Notes under the pieces: generated by a model
The model's input: the letters and a program-made list of their open reading frames with translations, nothing else
What the model was told of the DNA's origin: nothing
Database searches by the model: none
Assembly: GCA_023052935.1 (NCBI GenBank)
Contig: CM041294.1
Location: 105,370,116 to 105,434,115, forward strand
Reading direction: 5' to 3'
Length of the DNA stretch: 64,000 nucleotides
From: Piezodorus guildinii
Taxonomy: Eukaryota > Arthropoda > Insecta > Hemiptera > Pentatomidae
In this document: in pieces, positions 11,931 to 22,149 of the stretch
Layout of the letters: every line of letters begins with the position of its first letter
Position numbering within the stretch: the stretch's first letter is position 1
Program-made: the position numbers and the translations under genes

Positions 11931-12580
11931 AATGCTAACAAGAATAAGAGGTATAAAGAAAAAAAATTAAAAAAATTCCTGGTTCAAGCACTGTCTGATT
12001 ATTTCAAAGAAGATAAAACCTACATGAAATTAAAACCCGTTTAATGGTATATCAATATAAAACGTTTAATCAAAATCGATTAAGCATTTCTCGAAAAAAA
12101 TCGTAAAACTGAAAAATGGAGGACCTAAAGTGGCTCTGCATGTAAGTAGATTATGGTGAAAATGTTGCTATAACATTCCAGACATATAAGTAAAAATGAA
12201 ATGGCTACTACTGATTTTGTGGCAGATGAACGCAGAAGAATGTACAGAAAAGAACGATGCTGACTAGACTACTTAAGCAAAACAAGAGAAGATTTGTAAT
12301 CTTGAAAAATTGCAGAGAAGCTGGAACGCCACATCTTCAGGAAGATGAACCCACTGTCTGATTCCTGATATATCGACATGGGTATCCCGGAAACATGGAT
12401 ATGGAGATTACTACCTCATTCAACAACTTACTGGCATGGTTGCTTCAGAACTTACTTGGCCCATTAGAGCATGGTTCATCGTGCCCATCTTGTGATATTA
12501 CCATGGAAAGCTCGAATTTGAAAATTTTAACGATCGAAAATTTTTTTATTTACTATATATTTCATATGTATGTAAAAGAA
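11930..12580 (-). repeat. Family A repeat copy, interrupted
   Basis: 11965-12200 carries the family's middle in reverse (ctgtctgattatttcaaaga, acctacatgaaattaaaacc, gtggctct). 12500-12575 carries its start in reverse (ctcgaatttgaaaattttaa ... tactatatatttcatatgta). A diverged LINE piece separates them. Confidence 0.7.
12225..12485 (+). mobile_element. Decayed LINE ORF2 C-terminal fragment
   Basis: The piece 12391-12440 reads HGYGDYYLIQQLTG. After a shift, a neighbouring frame reads CPSC near 12480. LTGHGCFRTYL followed by a CPxC zinc knuckle closes the ORF2 of several R1/Jockey-group LINEs. Frames are broken and the stretch is short, so the assignment is tentative. Confidence 0.4.
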
Positions 12581-12841
12581 AGTAAAAAGCATAGTGATTA
12601 AACTTGCATAGACTGTCACGTTTGCATAGAGTTATTATATTTTTATTGACTAATTAGAGCATGGTTCATCGTGCCCATCTTGTGATATTACCATGGAAAG
12701 CTCGAATTTGAAAATTTTAACGATCGAAAATTTTTTTATTTACTATATATTTCATATGTATGTAAAATAAAGTAAAAAGCATAGTGATTAAACTTGCATA
12801 GACTGTCACGTTTGCATAGAGTTATTATATTTTTATTGACT
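12463..12841. repeat. 190-bp near-perfect tandem duplication
   Basis: attagagcatggttcatcgt begins at 12463 and again at 12653. The two 190-bp units differ at one visible base (aaaagaaagt versus aaaataaagt). The unit spans the end of the LINE fragment, the start of the family A copy and its flank, so it is a segmental duplication of the locus, not a transposon terminal repeat. Confidence 0.93.
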
Positions 12842-12879
12842 TATATTAAATTTGTAGTGTGTGTTTGTAACAGTCTAAC

Positions 12880-12985
12880 AGTATTCCTTAACAGTGCGTT
12901 TATTTTCATCCTTGACTAAGACCTGCAGTGTGGACAGAAACGTTGTCTATCGGTCAATCATCGATATGATTTTTGCTTAAATTTT
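12880..12985 (+). mobile_element. Penelope-like 3' end, decayed
   Basis: The sequence gacctgcagtgtggacagaa followed by acgttgtc resembles the stem plus GAAACGTTG signature at 18600, 20110 and 49311. No coding sequence is attached. Confidence 0.4.
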
Positions 12986-12999
12986 ATTCAGATTTTATA

Positions 13000-13320
13000 C
13001 TAGTTGCCCCGACAGGCGATGGCCTGTCTGAACCATGTTTTAGAGAAATCGGCCAAGTCCTTCACGCGTGATGCGATGAACAAGGGAAAAGGCGATACAT
13101 TCTTGTATATATAGATAGAGCGATTATTATTAAATATAAATATTTAAAAAAAAAACAATCTACCAAAGTAACCTTTCTCTTTTTGTCTTTCATATGATCC
13201 TTCTCCTGACTGATATAAAAATAAGACAAAAGCATTAGAGCAATCGGTCAAGCCGTTCACGCGTGATGCCATGGCCAAGAGAAAAGTCGATTCGTTTTTC
13301 TACATATAGATTAAATTAAT
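13000..13320 (+). mobile_element. Two tandem RTE-like LINE 3' ends
   Basis: Two related blocks follow one another: gagaaatcggccaagtcctt ... cacgcgtgatgcgatgaac (13050-13115) and gagcaatcggtcaagccgtt ... cacgcgtgatgccatggcc (13236-13310). Each ends in tatatagat, the usual close of RTE-type 3' UTRs. Confidence 0.6.
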
Positions 13321-13324
13321 TTTA

Positions 13325-14195
13325 AACCATATTATATAACAAACTACGAGAGGAAGGAGAAGGATGAGGATTGAAAGGTATCGGGCCAAATCAGCAGAAG
13401 CTTATTGTGAACATATTAGTTCCACTTGAGAGCGATTAGTTCAACAAACTCCGGACAAACTTGGCCTGTTTGGATTGGGCCGAGTTGCACTTTTGCCCGA
13501 TAACCTCCCCCAGCCACTTCATCTTCTATTAACCAGCTGAGGGTTCAAATTTGTAAGTTAACTCCATCAAACCGTTCCAAACCTAATGAAATCACCCCAT
13601 CATGCCAGGGTTAGGACTTCCCAAACTGCAAATATCTACTAAATGCTCTTCAGAACTTTCCGAAACCAATTTAAAAAATAAGACTTGATAGTAATGATTG
13701 TCGTAAGAATCTGTTCAAATAAATAAAATTTAAAAACTATCATAAAATAATAATTATTTTTATAGGAAAAACTAATTACAATAATAATTAAAAGCAATTT
13801 ACTATGAATATCAAAGGTGGACATTTTATTAATATACGTATATATGTATATGTATATATAAGATTTTTTTTTTACAAATATTTATTTAAAATCCTTTGCA
13901 ACGATTCAGCATTATCTTGAAAGTATGTTTTAATACACTGTATTTTATTTTTAATTATACTAAACTAGAGTTTGGCAGAATGAATAACTGTCAGCAAATG
14001 ATTATAATGAAAAATGTTTCTGATATTAAACGACCTTTAGGACGAACAACAGTAAAAAAAATTAGATAACGAAAGAAACTGTACTTGTAAAAATAATTCG
14101 TAATTGATAAGATAATTCCGATCTGTTTTATTATTTTAGTTAAATTAGTTTTAATTCATTTAAACTAAAAAAACAAGTAATATGAAAATAATAAA
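13325..14195. other. Unassigned intron with a moderately GC-rich block
   Basis: 13370-13620 is clearly richer in G+C than its surroundings (gcctgtttggattgggccga, ataacctcccccagccactt) and matches no repeat here. The remainder is AT-rich. Confidence 0.35.
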
Positions 14196-14199
14196 AGAA

Positions 14200-14445
14200 A
14201 AGTAAGAAGAAGAAAAAAAAGTTATTCTGGGACTATAATCTCCGAATAACATGAAATTTAACATAATAAAATATTCGCATCTGGCCAGTTAATTAATAAA
14301 AAAAAATAAAATAGATTTAAAATAAGTAAAACGGAAATAAATAATTAAACTAGTGATAAGAAATAAATAAATTTGGTGACAATATAATTAACTAGTATTT
14401 AATGCTTGTGATTAAACTAAAATAAAATGCACACACAAAAAAAAG
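14200..14445 (-). mobile_element. CR1/L2-like LINE 3' UTR
   Basis: Parallels 38390-38640 block by block (ttattctgggactataatct, aaaatattcgcatctggcca, aataaataaatttggtgaca, aataaaatgcaca). On the minus strand it reads toward ...agtcccagaataa, the 3' terminus of the 4807 LINE. Confidence 0.65.
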
Positions 14446-14449
14446 TACA

Positions 14450-15065
14450 GTTATTTCAAATTAAACACTTGTAAAAAATTAAATGTATTGACTATCATCT
14501 AACAGTACAATTATTATTGTCAGATGGCGTCATTATAGGAAGTGAGAAGATACTGAAACAGATTATGAATAATTAGAAAAAAAAAATTATTTAAAAAAAA
14601 AGTCTGATGAACCTGAAGATAAACCGAAAACGTCAGTTGTATATCTAGTTACAACTAATAACGCAAATATAGGATCATATCATATGATATTTAATACCGT
14701 AAAATATAAAAAAAAAAAAGAAAAAAAAAAGAAGAAAAGAATGTGATGAATAGAATCGGATATAAAATTTTCATAAATATCTCTCTGAAAAAATTATAAA
14801 GTTATAGATAGTAAAAAAATACATAAAATAAGCATGATTTATTATTTTAATATTTACAGATAACATGTACAATTGTGGCTTATACATGGCAGGGATTTCT
14901 CTAAACGTGAATAAAATTGTATCTTCTGAGACCGATGGGAGGGATTCGGTTCAACTAACTCAAAACAGTAATGTTTTAGAATAAAAAATGAAAAAACAAA
15001 TGTGGAAAACAATGCCTATGTTATTTATCTGACACGACTGTCTTAGACATGTTAAAATTATTCTT
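14450..15065. other. Unassigned AT-rich intron
   Basis: Several A-rich runs (14578-14600, 14708-14737). No gene or known repeat is seen. Confidence 0.4.
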
Positions 15066-15234
<169 letters not shown>

Positions 15235-16130
15235 TATAATATTAATAATAGGCTTAGCGAACCCAAAGGTTCGATGCCGATACCACCAAACTCCGCCTAC
15301 ACAGACTCGTCCAATGTTCACCATTCAAGCCCAAGCTCCCGAGATCAGCCTTAACGCAATCCTCCCATCTCCGCTTCGGCCTACCTTTCGGACGCCTACC
15401 AGTCAGATCAGCAAACACCAACTTTCTCGGAATCCGCTCGTCATCGAGCCCAACAACTTTACTCGCCCATTTGAGTCTCTGCGATGCAATCACCTCAATT
15501 ATATTCACAGGATACAAGTTCCGCAATTCCGTGTTGTGCAACCTTCTAAACTCCCCAGTGGCCTCATCTCTCTTCGGACCAAATATTTTACGCAATACCT
15601 TATTTTCGAAAACCTTAAGCCATGTTCATCCTTCAAAGTAAGCGGCCAAGTTTCACATCCGTAAAGAACCGTTGGAAGAATAATAGTTTTATAAATTCTA
15701 ATCTTTAAGTTTTTAGACAGAAGCCACGAACTAAGTAACTTAGCAACTGAATAATAACACGCATTTCCCACCTTTAACCGGGACTTTATTTCTTCCTGGA
15801 TTTCATTTTTTCTAGTTATAATTGAACCTAAATACTTGAATTTCTCTACGTGTTCAAAAGTATGACCTGATACATCAATATCACCAAGATTGACACCGTT
15901 TCTGCTACTAATCATGTATTTCGTCTTATCGGTATTTAATTCGAGCCCTATTTCTTTACCGGTTTTTATTAACACACTTGTATTTAGTTGTATGGTTTCC
16001 GTGTCTTCACCTAGCAGTACCAGATCATCGGCATACCCCAAAACCGGAATCTTGTCACCCATATTTAAGCCTTTCTCGGTACACATCACCTTTTCTATGA
16101 CATATTCTAAGGCTATATTAAACAAAACAG
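15235..16130 (-). mobile_element. RTE-clade LINE, C-terminal half
   Basis: The minus strand shows KIPVLGYADDLVLLGEDTET (catalytic YADD at ~16024-16035), ELNTDKTKYMIS, HTFEHVEKFKYLGSIITR, the thumb (TIILPTVLYGCETWPLTLKD), then after a frameshift near 15590 the family C-terminus (KIFGPKRDEATGEFRRLH, GRRPKGRPKRRWEDCVKADL). The N-terminal endonuclease and RT fingers are absent. Microsatellites abut both ends: AT/CT at the 3' side and AT at the 5' side. Confidence 0.9.
15505..16125 (-). pseudogene. RTE reverse transcriptase palm/thumb fragment
   Basis: A 206-codon open frame holding the RT active-site loop (YADD at residues ~31-34), the conserved KTKYM motif after it, and the thumb. It leaves the family reading frame about 40 residues before the end, where the correct C-terminus continues in another frame (15254-15595). 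It starts mid-domain, so it is not a complete protein. Confidence 0.85.
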
Positions 16131-16140
16131 GTGAAAGGGT

Positions 16141-16148
16141 TATATATA

Positions 16149-16201
<53 letters not shown>
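16141..16201. repeat. (AT)n microsatellite
   Basis: About 60 bp of alternating TA with one C interruption at its left end. Confidence 0.95.
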
Positions 16202-16204
<3 letters not shown>

Positions 16205-16206
<2 letters not shown>

Positions 16207-17885
16207 AAATAAGGTACAAGCAATAGACTTTACAGTTTTTAAATCATTTAACAATTATTTAGCTCAAATTCTTATTCGAATAAATATTGATTACAATATG
16301 ATTTGGCAGGTTACAAATTTGTAAAACAGTGTTAATAAAAATAATATTTAAAAAAAAAGTATGAAAGGCAAAACAAGTTCCAAGCTACATCGACATAAGC
16401 TTTATGCTTTACAATAGAAGCATAGAGCTCCGTTTAAACATATTGCCGCACCAATTAGCTGATTGCCTCAAATACATTATGTGCTCCACTAATTGGAAAA
16501 TTTAAGCAAATATATTTCTGCGGATAATATTGAAGTTATACTAGGTGCATTCGGCTTTAAGGAGTTTATTGTTGACACAGGTAACCAGTTATATTTAGGG
16601 ATAAATTTCAGGTATCTATAACTTTTGTAACAAAAAAGAACCAGTCAGACTATACCAAGAGCAGACTGAACCATCTGTAAAAAAAATTATAAAAATCAAG
16701 GTAAGGAGGAGTTCAGAATAAAGGTTCAGGAAAATGTATGGTTTAGGATCATTTCTTCATGCCCTGACAGAAAATTAGATTTGATCAAAGTAAAATGAAA
16801 AAAAGTATAAACTAAAAAAATAAATAAATAAAAACTTAAGGAAGTTTTTTGGAGTGTCATTTTTTAAAATATTTTCCCAAGGTCATAATAGGTTCAGAAT
16901 TTTGAATAAAGAAAAAAATACAAAATTATGTATGGTAAGTGAAAAATAAAAATAATAAAATAGTAATTCGTATAAAGCATTTAATGGTATGTAATCATTA
17001 TATATTTTTGGATTATTCCATAATCATCTAAATGTGATCAAGTAGTTGAAAAATAAAAAATGAATAAACTTAGTAGAAAAATACCTGACTACTTTTTGTG
17101 TTAACTTCAGAACGGAATCCTTAATATTATTGATTATAATATATAATACAAATTTATTATGATAATAGTAATATAAGATGAAAACTAACATTAAACGTTA
17201 TTGATTTTTATGATACTAGTAGTGTTATCAATTGTTAGAGAATAACATAAAGATTGCTAGAATTTATTGATAATTTTATATCAGAATATTTTCTCTATTC
17301 CACTCCATTCGCTTGAAATATATTGCTCCAATTTCATTATATCGAAGTAATTAGTATAATATAGCATTAGTGATAAATACATTTTAGCGCTCTTTTTATA
17401 AATTATTTATTTTAATTTTATTAATTTATCTTAATCATCGATAGAAAATTTTAAATTATTTGTTTGTTTATTATGCTAAAATAATTGATAAAGCAACACG
17501 GCAACCTGATATGAGAGAGAAATTCAGTCGAATAAAAGCTTGAAACTGCAAAGCAACAATAAGATATTGTCGAGTTGGCACACTGTGGAATACACAAAGG
17601 AAATAGGGGAAGGATTTGGATTCACAGAATTGGAATATATTCGAAAGAAGAAACCTTCTTATTTAGGTATAGCAAAGCTAAAATATATTGAGAAACATAT
17701 ATTCACGAATATAAAACATGAAATTTTCATCATAATTTATTTAATTTATAAACGCTTTTTTTCCCTAAAATACCAAAACGACGAAGAGGTTTTGACGGAA
17801 ATTCACTAAATGAAGGTTGTTTATAAATAATGAAATATAAGTATTATCGGAGATAGAGTATTTAATTTAATATGTTATACTTTTT
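16205..17885. other. Unassigned AT-rich intron
   Basis: The 89-codon frame at 17540-17809 has no recognisable domain and lysine/isoleucine-rich composition expected by chance. No repeat was recognised. Confidence 0.4.
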
Positions 17886-18204
17886 ATCACCATTAGATTT
17901 AAATGAAAAAGTACCTAGGATTATTTCCTGTTTATTGGTTCATTATTTTTAATAATATTTTGTAATCGACCAACAAAAAAAATTACCCCCGCTTTAAAAT
18001 TTGAGGGCTTACGTTTAAAGTTGCGTAAAACCCGAAAAACGAATTTCAAAAAAATCCGTTTGTCCGCCGTCCGCGGCATTTCTACAAAACTACTGGACCA
18101 ATATTTTTTTTTAATTCGCCTCAAAAATACTAGGGCATCAATGCATAAGCCTTACACCTAGATGTTGATGTCAGCTGGTTATTTTTAAAATACCGGCCGA
18201 TCAA

Positions 18205-18718
18205 ATGTGATTTAATAATCTCTTCTCTTTCTTTATATATTCATTTATTATAACATATACAAAAATTTGATCATAGCAACGTTTCGAGGTACCTTCTATG
18301 CCTCATCTTCAGATTATTAAAAATCATTTCCTTATGTCCACTTAAAATTGTTTTCAGTTCCACATTTAATAAAACGTTGTTATGATCAAATTTTTGTATA
18401 TGATATAATAAATGAATATATAAAGAAAGAGAAGAGATTGTTCCAACTACTACATTCATAATTAAAATTACTCTTCTATAATAATAATTGATATAATGTA
18501 ATATTAATATGGAAATGGAACACCATATGACAAGAGCTAGGAGGACATTAAATGTGGAACTGAAAACAATTTTAAGTGGACATAAGGAAATGATTTTTAA
18601 TAATCTGAAGATGAGGTATAGAAGGTACTTCGAAACGTTGTTATGATCAAATTTATGTATGTTATAATAAATGAATATATAATGAAAGAGAAGAGATTGT
18701 TCCAACTACTACATTCAT
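18205..18718. mobile_element. Penelope-like fragment: direct repeats plus inverted arm
   Basis: A tail block (gttgttatgatcaaattttt ... gagaagagattgttccaact) occurs twice in direct orientation (18373-18460 and 18637-18718). In addition, 18215-18375 is the inverse complement of 18540-18690. Direct terminal repeats plus an inverted segment are typical of Penelope-like retroelements. The signature ctgaagatgaggtatagaag followed by tacttcgaaacgttg is at 18605-18642. No RT coding sequence survives. Confidence 0.65.
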
Positions 18719-18719
18719 A

Positions 18720-19190
18720 ATAACTTAGTTATTTTTGAAGGTGGAGAAAAAATGCAAATTTCAACGAAAAAAACGAAAATAATTATAAAAAAGAGATAAA
18801 GGAAAAATTAAAATTGTATCCATAAATACGGCCATGACTCAGTAATTTTTGAAGATACAGAAAAATGTGTATTGAGTTTTAGAATCAGTAAAATGCGACA
18901 AACAAATAAGAAAAAAAAAATGTTGATCTGTATATTCGAGTTATAAATTATAATAGATGTAATTCCACTAAAAATCGGTTGTTATTGAAAATACAGAAAA
19001 ATCGAAAAGATTTTCGAGATCAAGACAACGCGATGAATAAAGAGAAAAAAAAATCTTATATGGTCAAGCTCCAACTTTTAAGAGATGTGTGTGACTCCTT
19101 GATAACTCGGTTATTATAGATGATACAGAAAAAAATTAAGTTTCTCTGCAATCAGGAAATTATATGAAAATCGAAAGAAAAGAAAAGTTA
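18720..19190 (+). repeat. Degenerate tandem modules inside family B
   Basis: Modules of about 110-150 bp recur, each beginning near a phrase such as gtaatttttgaagatacaga or cggttattatagatgatac and containing an A-rich run. Similar modules lie at 27120-27430. They look like an internal subrepeat of family B. Confidence 0.6.
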
Positions 19191-19279
19191 ATAGTAACGC
19201 AGTCTAGTATAAATGCTTTTGGTTTATCATTTTCAATCTTTGTAATCAATCAAAAAAAAAAATTACCCCCTCAACATTT

Positions 19280-19662
19280 GAGACGTTGATTTCCAAAAGG
19301 TACTATATCCATTCTAGGACATTTTACAGGAAGCGCGAAAATCTCTCATTACTATATTATTAAACTAGCTAATTTGGGTCTTTTTGCCTTGAAATTTAGA
19401 ATTATTTTTTTACTATAATAATAACATCATATTAAAGTTATGAAATGAATTTTTTTAGAATGATTTGGAACGAAAATAAATGCGTAATTAGTACTTTTAG
19501 AAAATGACCGCATTTCTAAATCGCGTTTTTTAAGGACTTGAGAATTCATCAGATAACATATAATAGAATATTTAGATAAAACTGAATGATGAGAATACAA
19601 ATATGTAAAAAAATCAATTTCGTAAAAAATGTCCTTTAGTACCTTTTGGAAATCAACGTCTC
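19280..19662. mobile_element. 383-bp MITE with 26-bp TIRs
   Basis: Both ends carry GAGACGTTGATTTCCAAAAG continuing GTACTA (26 bp, perfect), and AGGACATTTT recurs just inside each. Direct repeats ATTT (19276-19279, 19663-19666) suggest a 4-bp target duplication. The interior is AT-rich with no ORF. It interrupts the family B motif aaatttgagggcttacg, which is intact elsewhere. The superfamily cannot be assigned from the TIR by eye. Confidence 0.85.
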
Positions 19663-20084
19663 ATTTGAGGGCTTACGTTTCAAGATGCGTGGAACCCGGA
19701 CAACGAATATAAAAAAAATGTTTCTCCGAATTCATAAATAAATAAATTTTCAAAAGTTAAGAGAAAGAACTTTCTACAAAAAGAATAATTGAAATTGGTT
19801 CAGAACTAGCAGAGATATAGCGTATTGAAATTAGCCGTAGTGATATGCCATTTTCCTTCAACTTAATTATTGTTTTTCATATTAAACACTTGCCAATCAA
19901 CAGCTGCATAAACAGTTTTATCCTAATATTTTCAGCTGGAAATAATAAACCATTGTGTAATAATTTGCAGCGTTTTTTAAATTTCCTTTAAATTGTATTC
20001 GATGTGTATTTATCACCTAAATACAAAGGGTTTCATTAAATGTAGTAGTGGTCAATAATAAAATATAGTATCTATGTCTCTTCT

Positions 20085-20215
20085 GAGATGCCTTCCCTCA
20101 AGGAGCCCTGATGATGACCAACAATATGGGTCGAAACGTTGGCAAAACAATCAATAGTTTTTACTATATCATTGGTTTTCTTTCTATGACCGCCTTCTAA
20201 CTTCCTCCTGTACTA
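20085..20215 (+). mobile_element. Penelope-like 3' end with hammerhead-like core
   Basis: Contains ccctgatgatgaccaacaat followed by atgggtcgaaacgttggcaa: CTGATGA, a GACC/GGTC hairpin and GAAACGTTGGCAAAA. The same layout is at 49311-49345. The downstream part is a short AT-rich tail. Confidence 0.55.
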
Positions 20216-20219
20216 CAAA

Positions 20220-21155
20220 ATTATATTACAATATTACAAAAATATATTACACGATTTTTGGGCTATAATCAATAATATCTAAAATAATTAAATATAATTT
20301 ACTTCAATATTTAACATTAGATCACTTTTATGAAAGGAAAGATGCAAAGTTTTTATCCATTCCCCGTATAAGTATAAGCACAAACACTGCGCAGGAGAAC
20401 AATATGAGCAAGAAAACTCCACAACCCTGATGAATACTTAATGAAATTATCAACTCTTGCTCCTTGCATGGGCAACTTTTCTCATAAGCTGATATTTTCA
20501 AATTGCTTACAAAAAGTTTCGAAATTACCACTTAGGAGAATATGAAATAGGACAAATTAAGTAATTTGACTCTGTGTAAAATAGCTAAAAATCAATAAAG
20601 TTATGAAGATGCTTGTATTGACAACTTAGTATGTTTCTCCCTTGAAAGTTATATATATATAATTGCTTTAATTAGGAGTCAGAAGTAGGCAATTAAATAA
20701 AATAATTAATTTGATGAACAAATATAATAAAATAAAATATTAAAATCAGAGAAACACAAAATCAAATATTGTATATAATTCCCCAGAAACCAGCAGGTTT
20801 TAATGATATTCTGTATAATCAAAAATAATGTTTCACTTCAGTAATTTCAAATACAATTTTCCAATAACTTTATAATGAATATATCTGTATGTGTTTAGAT
20901 ATATCGGTATAAAATATCATTTTGTGTAAAATTACATAATTCACTTCCCACTCACATAAGCTCATATTTTTTTGGTTCATTCTGATCATTGAAATAAGAA
21001 AAATCAATAGCGAGAAACAAACCCACTTGCCTCTCTTGTTAAAATCAATTTACGAATTTTTTGACAGTTACAGTTAGAGATAAAATATGTAAATAAGTGA
21101 AACTAAAAATGCTAAAGAATTAATTGAATTCGATAGAAACATGTGTTTATTAAAC
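20220..21155. other. Unassigned AT-rich intron
   Basis: No gene-like frame or recognised repeat. The 67-codon frame at 20328-20531 (minus) has no known domain. Confidence 0.4.
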
Positions 21156-21159
21156 CAAA

Positions 21160-21560
21160 AACTTTCCGGTGAAAACTCGAATTCTAAAATTTACACTATA
21201 TACTCTTCCTTACTATATATTTCATATATAAGTAAGTGAAAGTTAAAAATCTGGTGCGCGCAACACACGCCTTTCACTTACCTCCGTTATTTATACCAAT
21301 TTAAGAATTTGTAAACAAATTTGGAAACGAAAATAAATTGATAAAGAATTATTTATATTGGATTTTAATAGAAACATGTATTTTAAATAATCTATTATAT
21401 TATTATTTAGAAAAATCAGTTTGTAATTAGTTATTACGACGGCTTCTCATCACTCTCTGTTAACTTTTACAATAATATGTATAAGATAATATTTTTCTAA
21501 AATCTTTAGCATTCCAGCGGTATATTATACACGTATATAACTTTTCTTATTTACTGCTCG
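21160..21560 (-). repeat. Family A: junction of two head-to-tail units
   Basis: On the minus strand the last part of one unit (21560 down to 21285, ending ggaggtaagtgaaag) is followed by a 36-bp linker holding the gtgtgttgcgcgcacc hairpin. Then comes the start of a second unit (ctttcacttacttatatatg ... agtaaggaag, to 21160). This shows that family A units can be tandem. Confidence 0.75.
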
Positions 21561-21899
21561 ATGTCCCGCATACCATGACAATAGAACTCGTTCTATGCCC
21601 GTATTAAATGATGTGAGTATTGATGGCTTTTACGAAATTCTTGCGGAACCCCACGTAATGGACCTGAAATCATTATTTATTTTTGTCAAAGAGAATCTTA
21701 AAATAAGATTTCAACATCTTTCTCAGAATTTTAATCATTCTTAAGGGTTTCGGGACTTGTTAGTAATTTGTGGGGAATTAGTATTCGTTTTAGTACTAAT
21801 ATTTTTGCATTATTTATTGATATGGTTATATTTAATTTATGATATTTATGTATATGCTGGATGAAATTAATCATAAAGATAGCAGCACCTTTATGCTTA

Positions 21900-22075
21900 C
21901 TGCTGTATATGTGTTTTTTTGTTTTTGTTTTAAATATTTATTCGAATTGTAATTATATTATTGTATACTTGCTGGTGATAAATTTATTAATTGTGCTGTA
22001 CCAGACAGTTCTATTTGTATGGGGATTGCCCTAAAGAAAAATAAATAAAATTATTATTATTATTATTATATTACT
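21900..22075 (+). mobile_element. LINE 3' end with (ATT)n tail
   Basis: tgtatggggattgccctaaa followed by gaaaaataaataaa and (ATT)6 at 22048-22068 is the usual close of a CR1/L2-group 3' UTR. There is no coding part. Confidence 0.5.
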
Positions 22076-22149
22076 TTTCTTAAGTTCAAAAACCGTTTTT
22101 ACAGTTATCTCCTTAAGTTGAATATTGAATCTGTTCAATTCATATTTTA

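Larger units (their letters stand above)
17890..19985 (+). repeat. Family B repeat copy with two nested insertions
   Basis: The start (aaaattacccccgctttaaa, gtttgtccgccgtccgcggc, ctacaaaactactggacc, gttgatgtcagctggttatt) occupies 17890-18200. Internal modules occupy 18720-19279 and the end (agcagagatatag ... ggaaataataaaccattgtg ... gcagcgtttt) 19667-19985. The uninterrupted copy at 26870-27700 has the same order. A Penelope-like piece (18205-18718) and a MITE (19280-19662) separate the parts. Confidence 0.8.
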
